From assembly GCA_028284285.1 (NCBI GenBank), contig JANQSA010000002.1:1-64000 (forward strand): a DNA stretch of 64,000 bases, read 5' to 3'. Under the pieces are notes generated by a model that did no database searches, was not told the DNA's origin, and was given only the letters and a program-made list of their open reading frames with translations. The position numbers and the translations under genes are program-made. Source of the stretch: Croceivirga sp. (lineage in GTDB: Bacteria > Bacteroidota > Bacteroidia > Flavobacteriales > Flavobacteriaceae). The first letter of the stretch is position 1. Each line of letters begins with the position of its first letter. Shown here in pieces: positions 40,518 to 50,085 of this stretch.

Positions 40518-41083
40518 CCCTGTAGTAATTCCGATAACAACTGCCGTATACCGGATGAATTCCAATTGGCCGAACCGACTTCTTCCACAACTATTTCCCC
40601 ATCCCTGGAAAGGATATACGTAGTAGGTAAGCTAGCGCTTTGCAAAGGGGCTGGTGGCTTACCATATTCAAAATATACGGGAAGATCATATTCCTGCTCA
40701 CTTAAAAACGCCAATACCTTTTCCTTTTCATCCCTGGCTACAAAAACAAATGCAACTTTGTCCCCAAAATCCTGGTAGAGGGTATTTAGGCTTGGCATTT
40801 CAGCAACACAGGGCGCGCACCAGGTTGCCCAATAGTTAATTACAACTACTTTTCCTGCTACAGATTCCAGAGAAAAGGTTGCACCATTTCTATCCTTAAC
40901 CTGCCAATTGAAATCATCCAGAACGGTTCTTTCATCAATAGATACCGTTTGGGGAGAAAGTGAAAGCCAGCGCGTAAGATGCACCCGAAATTGGAATCCC
41001 ACAGGAGTAAACACGATTATCCCGATAATCAAAATCCATAGGACATCTCTGATCTGACTCCGTTTTAATGACCACTTTTTCAT
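40514..41083 (-). CDS. TlpA-like membrane-anchored thioredoxin
   Basis: 189 residues. One N-terminal membrane helix (about 13-32) anchors a periplasmic thioredoxin fold. The active site is WATWCAPC (C89, C92) and the cis-proline loop is SLPTTYIL. TlpA-type proteins reduce disulfides in extracytoplasmic targets. It is preceded by a cysteine-less paralogue (4-base overlap) and followed by crtA (ATGA overlap). How redox and carotenoid oxygenation are connected is not apparent. Confidence 0.9.
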   Translation of the reverse strand: MKKWSLKRSQIRDVLWILIIGIIVFTPVGFQFRVHLTRWLSLSPQTVSIDERTVLDDFNWQVKDRNGATFSLESVAGKVVVINYWATWCAPCVAEMPSLNTLYQDFGDKVAFVFVARDEKEKVLAFLSEQEYDLPVYFEYGKPPAPLQSASLPTTYILSRDGEIVVEEVGSANWNSSGIRQLLSELLQG

Positions 41084-41637
41084 TCCGCAAGTAAGTCGTC
41101 CAGAACCTCGTGCACCTTACGCGTATCCCAATCTGCTATACCCTCTTTTTCAATGACAATATAGCCTTGTTTGTCAATGAGGTACGAGAAAGGAGGTTCG
41201 GGTATCTCCAGGGGCGCCCGATCCCCTATGATCAAATACGTAACCGGAAAAGAAAATTCATGTTTGACCATAAACTCTTCTACCGGAGGCCGATTTTCAT
41301 TGGTAATGATATAGAAGTCTATTTTCCCTTGATATTTGTCGTACAGGGATTGAATGCTGCTCAATTCTGCCTCGGAAGGTAGCCGCCAGGAAGCCCAAAA
41401 GTTAATAAAAACCACCCTGCCCCTGGATTTTTCAAAATTGAAAAAATTCCATGCTTCATCCTTCAAACGCCAGTTATAGTCCGGGAGCTGCCTTCTTTCG
41501 GAGGTTTCAATTACCGGAGGGGCAAAAGAAAACAAGCGGTTGAGAAGAATCTTTCCGTAATACCCCAGGGGAGTCACAAAAAAGGATAACACAAAAAGGA
41601 TGAGCAGCACATTAAGTAAGGTCTTCCTCTTGGCCAT
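41080..41637 (-). CDS. TlpA-like protein lacking the redox cysteines
   Basis: 185 residues with the same design as its neighbour: N-terminal membrane helix (about 7-28), then a thioredoxin-like domain with the same flanks (RVVFINFWASW). Where the partner has C-A-P-C this has R85-L-P-S88, so it cannot do thiol chemistry. Shared lead sequences (TPxGxxxxxxLxRxxSxxPxxxxxxERxxLxDxNWxxKD) show that the two are paralogues. It may act as a binding partner or scaffold. It is the first gene of the operon, ahead of the active TlpA-like gene and crtA. Confidence 0.85.
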   Translation of the reverse strand: MAKRKTLLNVLLILFVLSFFVTPLGYYGKILLNRLFSFAPPVIETSERRQLPDYNWRLKDEAWNFFNFEKSRGRVVFINFWASWRLPSEAELSSIQSLYDKYQGKIDFYIITNENRPPVEEFMVKHEFSFPVTYLIIGDRAPLEIPEPPFSYLIDKQGYIVIEKEGIADWDTRKVHEVLDDLLAE

Positions 41638-41652
41638 ATCAATATTCTTTTT

Positions 41653-41687
41653 TACAAAAAAACTCCTGAAAATCAGGAGTTTTTTGT
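41653..41687 (-). terminator. Terminator after aconitase (bidirectional)
   Basis: ACTCCTGA/TCAGGAGT, an 8-bp stem with an AAA loop (41662-41680), flanked by A-run and T-run so it works on both strands. On the minus strand it ends the aconitase transcript just before the TlpA-like operon. Confidence 0.85.
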
Positions 41688-41703
41688 GGTCTTTTGAAAG
41701 AAA

Positions 41704-43974
41704 TCATGCGTTTTCTTTCTTGATGACATTTAATGCCGATCCTTCTTTGAACCACCCTATCTGGGCCTCGTTATAACTATGATTCGCTGTGATCATATCT
41801 TTATTACCATCTGAATGCACTACTTCTATGGTCAATGGTTTACCCGGGGCAAATTCCGTAATGTCCATGAAGTTGAACGTATCATCCTCCTGAATCACGT
41901 CATAATCGTTTTCATTGACAAAGGTAAGTGCCAGCATCCCTTGCTTTTTCAGGTTAGTCTCATGAATCCTGGCAAAAGACTTTACCAAAACCGCAGCTAC
42001 CCCTAAATGTCTTGGCTGCATGGCGGCGTGTTCTCTTGAAGAACCTTCCCCGTAGTTATGATCCCCAACCACAATGGTTTTAATCCCATTAGCTTTGTAT
42101 TCTCGCTGTGTATCAGGGACCGCCCCGTACTCTCCGGTGAGTTGGTTCTTAATAAAGTTAGTCTTCTGATTAAAAGCATTTACAGCACCTATTAGGGTAT
42201 TGTTTGCAATATTATCAAGATGTCCCCGATACCGCAACCAGGGCCCTGCCATGGATATATGATCTGTGGTACACTTACCAAAGGCTTTTATCAGCAATTT
42301 CATTCCTTTCAGACTTTCCGGGCTAATCGGTTCAAAAGGCGCCAATAATTGCAGGCGTTGCGAATCCGGAGCCACAATAACGGTGACGTCGCTGCCATTT
42401 TCGCTTGGGGCGACAAATCCGGCGTCTTCTACGTCAAATCCTTCCGGTGGCAATTCATAGCCTCGAGGTTCATCAAGCATTACTTCTTCGCCATCCTCGT
42501 TTATAAGCTTATCGGTCACGGGATTAAAATCCAATCGGCCGGCAATGGCGATAGCCGTGACTAATTCGGGAGAACCCACAAAGGCTAAAGTATTAGGATT
42601 GCCATCTGCACGTTTGGCAAAATTCCGGTTAAAGGAATGGACTATGGTATTCCTGGGCCCGTTGGCAGCCTTGTCGCCATAACGATCCCACATCCCAATA
42701 CAAGGTCCGCAGGCATTGGCAAAAACCGTAGCCCCAATGGAATTGAAGGTATCAATAAAACCATCCCGTTCTATGGTATATCGTACCTGCTCCGAACCGG
42801 GGGTAATGGTGAATTTCGATTTTGTTTTGAGGTTTTTCTCAGCTACCTGTTCCGCCAAAGAAGCCGCTCTGGAAATATCCTCATAAGAAGAATTGGTACA
42901 GGATCCAATGAGCCCAACTTCTACATTCAACGGCCAATCATTTGTTTTTGCTGCCTCGCTCATCTCGGATATGGGAGTAGCCAGATCAGGCGTAAATGGT
43001 CCGTTTAGGTGAGGTTCCAATGTATCCAAATCTATCTCGATCAACTGATCAAAATACTCTTCCGGATGGTCATACACTTCAGGGTCCGCTGTTAAATAAT
43101 CTTTAACCGCAAGTGCGGCATCTGCCACATCTGCCCTATCGGTTCCGCGTAAATACCGATCCATAGATTCATCGTATCCAAAAGTTGAGGTTGTAGCGCC
43201 TACCTCGGCTCCCATATTGCATATTGTCCCTTTTCCGGTGCACGACATGGCTAAGGCTCCCTCACCGAAGTACTCGATAATTGCTCCGGTACCGCCCTTA
43301 ACCGTAAGAATTTCGGCAACTTTTAAAATGACATCTTTAGGAGCCGTCCATCCGGAAAGTTTCCCTTTTAGCTTTACGCCTATCATTTGCGGGAATTTCA
43401 ACTCCCAGGCCATTCCTGCCATAACATCAACGGCATCCGCTCCACCGACGCCTATAGCTACCATCCCCAAACCTCCGGCATTTACCGTATGGGAGTCCGT
43501 ACCTATCATCATCCCTCCGGGAAAGGCATAGTTTTCCAACACCACCTGATGTATAATTCCTGCTCCGGGTTTCCAAAATCCTATACCGTATTTGTTGGAT
43601 ACGGATTCCAAAAAATCAAAGACCTCATTACTAGTTTCATTAGCGCGCTTTAAATCAGCTTCCGCTCCTACCTTGGCTTGTATCAAATGATCACAATGTA
43701 CTGTAGTAGGGACGGCTACCTTTGGCTTCCCTGCATGCATGAACTGTAAGAGTGCCATTTGTGCAGTAGCATCCTGGCAAGCCACCCTGTCCGGGGCAAA
43801 ATCGACATAATCCTTGCCTCTTTCAAATACCTGGCTGGGCACCCCTTCCCAAAGATGGGAATACAGGATTTTCTCCGCCAGGGTCATTGGTCTACCCAAT
43901 AGCTCTCGCGCCTTATCTACACGTTCTGCCATGCGGGAATACACCGCCTTTATCATATCTATATCAAAAGCCAT
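41704..43974 (-). CDS. Aconitate hydratase
   Basis: 756 residues of the mitochondrial-type aconitase common in Bacteroidota. It interconverts citrate and isocitrate in the TCA cycle. The [4Fe-4S] ligands lie in [12 protein letters not shown] and [37 protein letters not shown] and the C-terminal swivel domain [11 protein letters not shown] are also clear. It forms a single-gene transcript between a -7 box at 44023 and the hairpin at 41653. Confidence 0.97.
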   Translation of the reverse strand: MAFDIDMIKAVYSRMAERVDKARELLGRPMTLAEKILYSHLWEGVPSQVFERGKDYVDFAPDRVACQDATAQMALLQFMHAGKPKVAVPTTVHCDHLIQAKVGAEADLKRANETSNEVFDFLESVSNKYGIGFWKPGAGIIHQVVLENYAFPGGMMIGTDSHTVNAGGLGMVAIGVGGADAVDVMAGMAWELKFPQMIGVKLKGKLSGWTAPKDVILKVAEILTVKGGTGAIIEYFGEGALAMSCTGKGTICNMGAEVGATTSTFGYDESMDRYLRGTDRADVADAALAVKDYLTADPEVYDHPEEYFDQLIEIDLDTLEPHLNGPFTPDLATPISEMSEAAKTNDWPLNVEVGLIGSCTNSSYEDISRAASLAEQVAEKNLKTKSKFTITPGSEQVRYTIERDGFIDTFNSIGATVFANACGPCIGMWDRYGDKAANGPRNTIVHSFNRNFAKRADGNPNTLAFVGSPELVTAIAIAGRLDFNPVTDKLINEDGEEVMLDEPRGYELPPEGFDVEDAGFVAPSENGSDVTVIVAPDSQRLQLLAPFEPISPESLKGMKLLIKAFGKCTTDHISMAGPWLRYRGHLDNIANNTLIGAVNAFNQKTNFIKNQLTGEYGAVPDTQREYKANGIKTIVVGDHNYGEGSSREHAAMQPRHLGVAAVLVKSFARIHETNLKKQGMLALTFVNENDYDVIQEDDTFNFMDITEFAPGKPLTIEVVHSDGNKDMITANHSYNEAQIGWFKEGSALNVIKKENA

Positions 43975-44022
43975 ATTGAAAACTATTTAACGAATTTTGA
44001 ATTTTCGTAAAAATACGAAACC

Positions 44023-44030
44023 CAAAGGTA
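44023..44030 (-). promoter_or_regulatory. -7 element of the aconitase promoter
   Basis: Minus-strand TACCTTTG matches TAnnTTTG, about 49 bases ahead of the aconitase ATG. No TTG lies at the proper distance upstream. Confidence 0.45.
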
Positions 44031-44075
44031 TTATTCCGTATGAATCATTGCGAAAAAAGCAGTAAACGCCGGATA

Positions 44076-45032
44076 TTACTTCAGCAATTCGGAAATGAGA
44101 TCATCTTCTGAAATCCCTTCGGCCTCCGCCTTATAATTCTTTAGGATACGATGTCTGAGAATGCCGTGGGCCACAGCCTGAATGTCCTCGATATCCGGAG
44201 CATATTTTCCATGGATTACACAATGGGCCTTGGCCGCCAGGACCAAATTTTGTGAGGCTCTGGGACCCGCTCCCCAGTCGACATAATCTTTGATGAAATC
44301 CGGGGCGGTTTCCAGGTTAGGCCTAGTCTTGTTAACTAATCGTACGGTATAGTCCACCACATTATCCGCTATGGGAATTCTTCGGATCAATTGCTGGACC
44401 TCCCGGATGGCATCTGCGCTGAATAGCGTATTCAGAATGGTAGAATCATCTGATGTAGTGGATTTTACTACTTGAATTTCTTCTTCAATACTGGGATAAT
44501 CCAATTTAATGGCAAACATAAACCGATCCAACTGCGCTTCCGGCAAAGGGTAGGTTCCCTCTTGCTCAATGGGGTTTTGGGTGGCCAGCACAAAATAGGG
44601 TAACTCTAATTTATACCGGTGTCCCGCTACCGTGACCGCTCGTTCCTGCATAGCTTCTAAAAGCGCTGCTTGTGTTTTAGGTGGGGTACGGTTTATTTCA
44701 TCGGCAAGAATAATATTAGCAAAAACCGGGCCTTTAATAAACTGAAAATTACGGTCCTTATCCAACACTTCACTTCCCAAAATATCACTGGGCATAAGAT
44801 CCGGAGTAAATTGAATACGTTTAAAATCCAATCCAAGGGTTTGGGCAATGGTATTTACCATTAGCGTTTTAGCAAGCCCCGGTACGCCAATTAACAAGGA
44901 ATGTCCTCCGGTATATATGGAGAGCAAGATCTGCTCTATTACTTTTTCCTGGCCTATAATAACCTTGGCAATCTCTTTTCCAAGTGCATGATGTTTTTGA
45001 ACGAGATCTTGGACAGCTTTTACATCTGACAT
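44076..45032 (-). CDS. MoxR-family AAA+ ATPase
   Basis: 318 residues. Walker A is LIGVPGLAKTLMV, Walker B IILADEINRTPPKTQAALLEAMQE, and sensor 1 lies in FVLATQNPIEQEGTYPLPEAQLDRF. MoxR ATPases act as chaperones, usually with von Willebrand A-domain partners, but none is encoded here. It is the last gene of an operon with two SurA-like genes, 3 bases after the first of them, an arrangement seen in other flavobacteria. This suggests a role in envelope protein maturation. Confidence 0.93.
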   Translation of the reverse strand: MSDVKAVQDLVQKHHALGKEIAKVIIGQEKVIEQILLSIYTGGHSLLIGVPGLAKTLMVNTIAQTLGLDFKRIQFTPDLMPSDILGSEVLDKDRNFQFIKGPVFANIILADEINRTPPKTQAALLEAMQERAVTVAGHRYKLELPYFVLATQNPIEQEGTYPLPEAQLDRFMFAIKLDYPSIEEEIQVVKSTTSDDSTILNTLFSADAIREVQQLIRRIPIADNVVDYTVRLVNKTRPNLETAPDFIKDYVDWGAGPRASQNLVLAAKAHCVIHGKYAPDIEDIQAVAHGILRHRILKNYKAEAEGISEDDLISELLK

Positions 45033-45035
45033 TTC

Positions 45036-46427
45036 CTACAGTTTTAGCCAATTATTTGCAAAATCACAGCCCTTATTCTCGTTATCCACATGAATATAGG
45101 TGTCTTCTATTTTTTCTTTTATCCATTTTGTTACCTCCTTGTACTGTTTGTCCCGAAGCGCCAGCTCTTGTATTTTTAAGTAGTCCCTCGCAAAGTCTGC
45201 CTTGTGTTCGTCGTAACGGTTGGTAATTTGCATGACTTTAAATTTAGGCGGCCCGCCACGGGGATCATCCTCCCGAATAGGCCTGGATATCTCTCCATCC
45301 TTTAGGTTACGCACCTGGTTGTACAGGGAAGGGTCCATTTTGGTCAGTTCAAATTTGGAGTCAAAATTGATGGGGTTTCTGAGCAATCCGCCGTCAAATT
45401 TCGTTTCTTTTTCATCAGAAAAATTACGTGCTGCTTCGGCAAAAGTGTATTTTCCATCAAGTACTTGTTGCCGTATGGTATCCAGCTCTTTGGATGCTTC
45501 TTCCAACGCACTATCCTGAATCTCCGGAATGAGCAGGATATGCCTAAGATCCAATTCCTGCCCTCTGATTTTCTCAACTTTAATGATATGGTAACCAAAT
45601 GGTGACTCGAATGGTTCTGATATTTCCCCTTCCTGAAGGCTAAAGGCTACATCTTTGAACTCTTTTACAAAGGGTGTTTCTCGGGTCATGCTGTAGAAAC
45701 CGCCATTGGGTCTGGAGGCATCATCCCGGGTATAAAGAATGGCCTTTACTTTAAAACTGGCGTCGTTTTCTTCAACATCCTGTTTAATTGCTTTTAACCG
45801 GTCTATGACCTTCTGCTTTTCTTCTTCCGAAGGCTGCGGTTGTTTTACAATCTGAGAAATCTCCAATTCTGCCCCAAAAACCGGCCTTTCCTCTTCGGGA
45901 ATGCTGTAGAAAAACTGTCGCACTTCTTCCGGAGTTACTTCAATATTCTCCACAATTTTAGCTTGCATCTTTTCGGACAACATGCGCAACTTATTAATTT
46001 CATAAAGTTCCGCTTTGAAATCTTCCAGGTCTGTCTTTTTGTAGTACTTCAACATCTTTTCCACACTGCCAATTTGCGCTGCCAATTGTTGAATTTGACG
46101 GTCGGATGTACTATTTACCTGTTCATCGGATACTAAAAGGCTGTCCTGTACCGCCTGATGTGCATACAATCTGTCCTCCATTAATTTTCCCAGGAGTTGG
46201 CAGTGGCTGACGTCCTCCGTGGAGGCGCCCTGAGTTTTCAGATCAATCAGCGTTTTTTCAATATCGGAATCCAGAATCACGTAGTCCCCAATTACCGCCG
46301 CAATTCCATCCAATTTGAACATTTCCCTGGAACTTGTAGAATCCAATACGGCCATATCGCCCTGGGCGAATATTCCTCCGTAAAAAGCAAAAACAACAGC
46401 GGCTAAAATATTATTCCTTAGGTGCAT
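45036..46427 (-). CDS. SurA-like peptidyl-prolyl isomerase
   Basis: 463 residues. The signal peptide (about 1-22, ending IFAQ) is followed by a SurA N-terminal chaperone domain (GIAAVIGDYVILDSDIE, CQLLGKLMEDRLYAHQA). A first parvulin-like domain lies at about 165-275. The second, canonical one has FSLQEGEISEPFESPFGYHI, then RHILL and FSDE. SurA helps outer-membrane barrel proteins cross the periplasm. The ATG at 46427 is chosen because it gives the signal peptide. It overlaps the upstream lipoprotein gene by 17 bases. MoxR follows. Confidence 0.9.
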   Translation of the reverse strand: MHLRNNILAAVVFAFYGGIFAQGDMAVLDSTSSREMFKLDGIAAVIGDYVILDSDIEKTLIDLKTQGASTEDVSHCQLLGKLMEDRLYAHQAVQDSLLVSDEQVNSTSDRQIQQLAAQIGSVEKMLKYYKKTDLEDFKAELYEINKLRMLSEKMQAKIVENIEVTPEEVRQFFYSIPEEERPVFGAELEISQIVKQPQPSEEEKQKVIDRLKAIKQDVEENDASFKVKAILYTRDDASRPNGGFYSMTRETPFVKEFKDVAFSLQEGEISEPFESPFGYHIIKVEKIRGQELDLRHILLIPEIQDSALEEASKELDTIRQQVLDGKYTFAEAARNFSDEKETKFDGGLLRNPINFDSKFELTKMDPSLYNQVRNLKDGEISRPIREDDPRGGPPKFKVMQITNRYDEHKADFARDYLKIQELALRDKQYKEVTKWIKEKIEDTYIHVDNENKGCDFANNWLKL

Positions 46428-47292
46428 ATACTTCAAAATCATTTTTTTGTATGGCCTCATCTATAATTTCGGTCTCCAACTTTTTAATCCGTTGCAGCCT
46501 TCTTCTGTTTAAAATAATTTGTTTGATTTTGGGTTCAATGAAGGATAAAGGCGCCACATCATTCACTTCTAAAACATTGGTTACCTTTCCCAAATATACC
46601 CCCAAGCTATCTTGTAATTCAAAAAATTGTGATTTCTTTAAGTACCGGTCCTGGTTAGAAAAATCAATTGGAGGAATCTCATTCATAACCCGGGAAGCCC
46701 TCACCCAAATGGAATCGTTAAAATGCAGCTTCTTGAATTGAACCGCAATGGAATCCAGAAAAACCTTATCCGTTTCCTCAAATGACCTTAATTTTTGCTC
46801 TACTTCCTCCTGATTTAAAAAGGGCTGAGGAAGCACCACAAAGCGCAATTGTACCAATTTTTCATCCAGTATAAAATTGTTCTGCTGCTTTTCATAAAAT
46901 TCACGCAATTGCTCCTGGCTAATGGTGGTATCCAGGGATTGCTGCACCAGAAGTTCCAAATACGCCGTGGTATACAATTCCGTCTTATAATCGTTTACAA
47001 GTCGATCAAAGGCAGCCAGTTTGTCCTCGGGAAGATTTATTTTGGATTTGGACAACAGCAATTGTTTTGATGCCCATCTGTTGATATAATTCACTACAAA
47101 GGCTGCACTGTCATTGGGAGTAATATCCTTAGCAATAAATGGGGTGATATCTTCTTGGTATAAATAGGTTTCGCCAACACGAGCCAGTGCTACCTTGTCT
47201 TCCGTACCATTAAAAAAGGCTTCACACGAAACCAATACCCCTAAGATCAAAAGGAAACATCCTTTGAATATGTTGTTCTTTTTCAGAAACAT
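46411..47292 (-). CDS. SurA-related lipoprotein without a clear isomerase domain
   Basis: 293 residues with a lipoprotein signal ending LGVLVSC (C23). The rest is helical and charged (ARVGETYLYQEDITPFI, a SurA-N-like opening). A central stretch, EKLVQLRFVVLPQPF, resembles the edge of a parvulin fold, but the isomerase core is not evident. It probably acts as a membrane-anchored periplasmic chaperone with the SurA-like protein encoded next. It is first in the operon with that gene and moxR. Confidence 0.8.
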   Translation of the reverse strand: MFLKKNNIFKGCFLLILGVLVSCEAFFNGTEDKVALARVGETYLYQEDITPFIAKDITPNDSAAFVVNYINRWASKQLLLSKSKINLPEDKLAAFDRLVNDYKTELYTTAYLELLVQQSLDTTISQEQLREFYEKQQNNFILDEKLVQLRFVVLPQPFLNQEEVEQKLRSFEETDKVFLDSIAVQFKKLHFNDSIWVRASRVMNEIPPIDFSNQDRYLKKSQFFELQDSLGVYLGKVTNVLEVNDVAPLSFIEPKIKQIILNRRRLQRIKKLETEIIDEAIQKNDFEVYAPKE

Positions 47293-47296
47293 TGCG

Positions 47297-47326
47297 CAAA
47301 AATAACAATTCCTTAAAGTGGAGCAA
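47297..47326 (-). promoter_or_regulatory. Promoter of the SurA-like/MoxR operon
   Basis: Minus-strand TTG (47324-47326), a 19-base spacer and TATTTTTG (47297-47304) match the consensus. The ATG at 47292 lies only 5 bases past the -7 box, so the transcript would start at or near the start codon and be leaderless or almost so. Confidence 0.6.
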
Positions 47327-47407
47327 TGTCCTCGGATAGCATTAACAGATTTTTAGTCTCCACTGTAAATCAATATCTTAGTAAGCACTAACAAAAACCA
47401 ACTGAAA

Positions 47408-47863
47408 ATGAAATATACCACGGAAGTCGTTATTGACCTTACGAGGGACGCCTTTATTGAAAAATTGGACAACCCGGATAATATGAAACACTGGATGCGT
47501 GGTTTCTTAGGGTATGAGAACTTGTCCGGAGAACCCGGCCAGGAAGGTGCCCGAATGAACATGCGTTTTAAAATGGGGAAACGGGAGATGGAAATGGTAG
47601 AAACCATCATTAAACGCAATATGCCTGAAGAACTCCATATGACCTATGATACCAAGGGTGTTCACAACATCCAAAAGAACTTTTTTAAAGAGGAGAATGG
47701 AAAAACCCGTTGGATTTCCGAAAGTGAGTTTCAATTTGAAGGATTGGGTATGAAAATCATGGCCCTTTTAATGCCGGGGGCATTTAAAAAACAATCCAGA
47801 AAATATGCGGAAGATTTTAAAAACTTTGCAGAAAAAGGAATTTCCGTTTTAGATGCTGAATAG
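47408..47863 (+). CDS. START/SRPBCC-fold protein
   Basis: 151 residues with a helix-grip (SRPBCC, polyketide cyclase-like) pattern: an opening strand TTEVVIDLTRDAFIEKLDN, central strands ending MEMVETII and WISESEFQF, and a long C-terminal helix. The family binds hydrophobic ligands; no ligand or enzyme activity can be assigned. It is alone on the plus strand, divergent from the SurA-like operon. A hairpin GCTTAAA/TTTAAGC (47874-47891) follows, without a T-run. Confidence 0.8.
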   Translation: MKYTTEVVIDLTRDAFIEKLDNPDNMKHWMRGFLGYENLSGEPGQEGARMNMRFKMGKREMEMVETIIKRNMPEELHMTYDTKGVHNIQKNFFKEENGKTRWISESEFQFEGLGMKIMALLMPGAFKKQSRKYAEDFKNFAEKGISVLDAE

Positions 47864-48001
47864 TATGAAATGAGCTTAAACTTTTTTAAGCATACCCTAC
47901 CGAACATGATTAAAACAAGTTTATGTGAAAGCAAAGCGGTTCCATCTGCAATAAATTTTGGAATAGCTTTAATTTCAGTGTATTACAAAATTTTTTAACA
48001 G

Positions 48002-48265
48002 ATGAAAACACCACTGTTGGACAGGAAAATACGACTGATCTGGGATTTCAGGGGTCCCGCCGCTACAAGTACAGCCGAGCATTACACCAGGCACCTTCGT
48101 GAGTATGTATTTCATGAAGAACTAAAATATGATCTGGTGGGATACAAAAAACTGGGTGAGTCACATAGTATCTCTTTTTTGGTGGTAGCTGAGTTTGAAA
48201 TGCCAAAAGTCAGAGACGATCTGAAGCCCCACAGAGGAGAGGTTTATCTGGACGATTCCCTTTAA
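48002..48265 (+). CDS. Conserved-looking small protein of unknown function
   Basis: 87 residues, unrecognised. Visible features are an amphipathic start (LDRKIRLIWDFRG), TAEHYTRHLREY, a beta-rich middle (SHSISFLVVAEF) and an acidic/histidine end (DDLKPHRGEVYLDDSL). No signal peptide or membrane helix is seen. It is probably real: it sits 11 bases ahead of the hydrolase gene in the same direction, has no competing frame and has balanced composition. Confidence 0.6.
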   Translation: MKTPLLDRKIRLIWDFRGPAATSTAEHYTRHLREYVFHEELKYDLVGYKKLGESHSISFLVVAEFEMPKVRDDLKPHRGEVYLDDSL

Positions 48266-48276
48266 CCCCTAAAGGC

Positions 48277-49410
48277 ATGATACAGCGTTACTGTATTTCC
48301 TTACTAGTTGCCCTGGGAATATCCTGTTCCTATACCTCTAAACCAACAAACGCGCTAAAGGCCGCCCTGGAATCCAATGATAGTATCATACGATGGGTAC
48401 TGGACAACGCAAAACAGTATCAGGTTCAGATACGGTATACTCAAATTGATAGGAAAGGAGATAGCATACAATTTACAGATATTGATTTCGGGGTAGACCC
48501 TGATAATTACTTTTACCCAGCAAGCACGGTAAAATTTCCTGCGGCGGTTGCGGCCTTGGAAAAATTGAATACCCTGGATACTTTGGATAGGACGGACCGG
48601 TTTTACGTTGAGGGAGATTCTGTAGAAACCAATTTTGAAAGGGCCATACTTGAGATTTTTGCCGTGAGTGATAATGCCGCGAATAACCGGCTAATTGAAT
48701 TTTTAGGATTTGACTTTCTTAATGAGAGTATGCGGGAAAAAGGGGTTACTCCTATCCGGATCTCCCATAGATTGTCTACTTCCAATGCCGATGATGTTAC
48801 CACAAAACCATTGATCATCTACAAAAATGATAGCAGTATCGTACAGTCTTATCCTATAATTTCCGCACCGCCTCAACCTCTTAAACTTCTGAACATCAAA
48901 AAGGGAAAAGGCTTTTACGCCAATGATTCGCTATATCGGGAGCCTTTTAGTTTTGAGCTAAAAAACTACTATCCGGTTGCAGCACAACACGCATTGCTTA
49001 AACGCATTGTGTTTCCGGGTCAATTTCCGGAAAACCAACGATTTGGTTTATCTGAGGAACAACATCAATTTTTGCTGGACGCTATGGCGGTTTTACCCTA
49101 TGAAGCCGGTTATGAAAGGGAAGCCTTTTTTGACAGCTATGGTAAATTCTTTATGTTCGGGGATACCGAAGCACCTATTCCTGATCATATAAAAATATAC
49201 AACAAGGTAGGTTATGCCTATGGTACTTTAACCGATTGTGCCTACATCAGGGATACGAAAAATCAGGTGGAATTCTTACTCACTGCCACCCTATTGGTGA
49301 ATGCAGATGAGGTATTCAATGATGATCAGTACGAGTATGATCAAATTGGTATTCCATTTTTAGCACAATTGGGACGCGAAATTTATGATTATGAACTCCA
49401 AAGAAAGTAA
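48277..49410 (+). CDS. Serine hydrolase of the class A beta-lactamase fold, lipoprotein
   Basis: 377 residues with a lipoprotein signal ending LGISC (C17). The penicillin-recognising motifs are present in order: S83-T-V-K86 (SxxK), S131-D-N133 (SDN, within SDNAANNRL) and a K-V-G version of the KTG box in IYNKVGYAYG. It belongs with class A-like enzymes (PF13354), some of which act on peptidoglycan or peptides rather than antibiotics. The membrane anchor and extra insertions (about 180-290) argue against a typical secreted beta-lactamase. Its stop overlaps the next start (TAATG). Confidence 0.82.
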   Translation: MIQRYCISLLVALGISCSYTSKPTNALKAALESNDSIIRWVLDNAKQYQVQIRYTQIDRKGDSIQFTDIDFGVDPDNYFYPASTVKFPAAVAALEKLNTLDTLDRTDRFYVEGDSVETNFERAILEIFAVSDNAANNRLIEFLGFDFLNESMREKGVTPIRISHRLSTSNADDVTTKPLIIYKNDSSIVQSYPIISAPPQPLKLLNIKKGKGFYANDSLYREPFSFELKNYYPVAAQHALLKRIVFPGQFPENQRFGLSEEQHQFLLDAMAVLPYEAGYEREAFFDSYGKFFMFGDTEAPIPDHIKIYNKVGYAYGTLTDCAYIRDTKNQVEFLLTATLLVNADEVFNDDQYEYDQIGIPFLAQLGREIYDYELQRK

Positions 49411-49922
49411 TGAGCACTTTAGCCTTTGACCAATTCACAAAAAAGATCTTCATAAAAGCCCCGGTGGAAAGGCTGTATACCTATTGGGCTACCGCAGCTG
49501 GGATTACCACCTGGTTTTTGCGGAAAGCTACCTACAAAGATGGCAATGGAGTAGTACGAAAACCTAAAGCCCTGGTACAAGCCGGGGATACCTATACCTG
49601 GGAATGGCACAACTGGGAGGGACAAGAGCATGGAAAGGTGCTACAGGCCAATGATAAGGATTTTATGGAGATAAGCTTCTCCAATAGCAAAGTGGCTATC
49701 ACTTTGAAAAAAGTAGGTCAGGCCACTTTACTGACGTTAATTCAATATGGCATTCCTACTGATGACGAAAGCAAGTTAAATATCCATTATGGTTGTAGTA
49801 ATGGGTGGACATTTTGGTTAGCTAATCTCAAAGCGTATGCAGAACACGGTATATTGCTCAATGAGGAGGAGTTTGACCTCACTAACATTCCGTTAGCAGG
49901 ATTTGAATTTGTTAATATATAA
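49410..49922 (+). CDS. AHSA1/START-domain protein
   Basis: 170 residues of the Aha1-C/SRPBCC type: FTKKIFIKAPVERLYTYWAT, ITTWFLRKATY, GDTYTWEWHNWEG and a late GCSNGWTFWLANLKAYAEHG, the usual final helix. Function is unknown; these proteins bind hydrophobic or small-molecule ligands. It is coupled to the hydrolase gene by a one-base stop/start overlap, so the small protein, hydrolase and this gene form one transcript. Confidence 0.88.
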   Translation: MSTLAFDQFTKKIFIKAPVERLYTYWATAAGITTWFLRKATYKDGNGVVRKPKALVQAGDTYTWEWHNWEGQEHGKVLQANDKDFMEISFSNSKVAITLKKVGQATLLTLIQYGIPTDDESKLNIHYGCSNGWTFWLANLKAYAEHGILLNEEEFDLTNIPLAGFEFVNI

Positions 49923-50012
49923 AACAACTTCGCGAAAGGTCCTAGTGTTTTCGAGTCATTTTTCAAGCTTTCCCTACTATGTCCAGATAGTTAAGCTATG
50001 TCCCAAAATAAA

Positions 50013-50052
50013 GAAACCCTTCCCTAAGTCTATCGGGAAAGGTTTCCTTTCT
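50013..50052 (-). terminator. Bidirectional terminator between START and FAS1 genes
   Basis: GAAACC-C-TTCCC pairs with GGGAA-A-GGTTTC (one mismatch) around a 10-base loop (50013-50046). The minus strand ends in TTTCTTTATTTT, better than the plus side, so it mainly ends the FAS1 transcript. Confidence 0.7.
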
Positions 50053-50085
50053 TAAGCGTAAAATCCAAAGCCTTTTCGGCACTAC

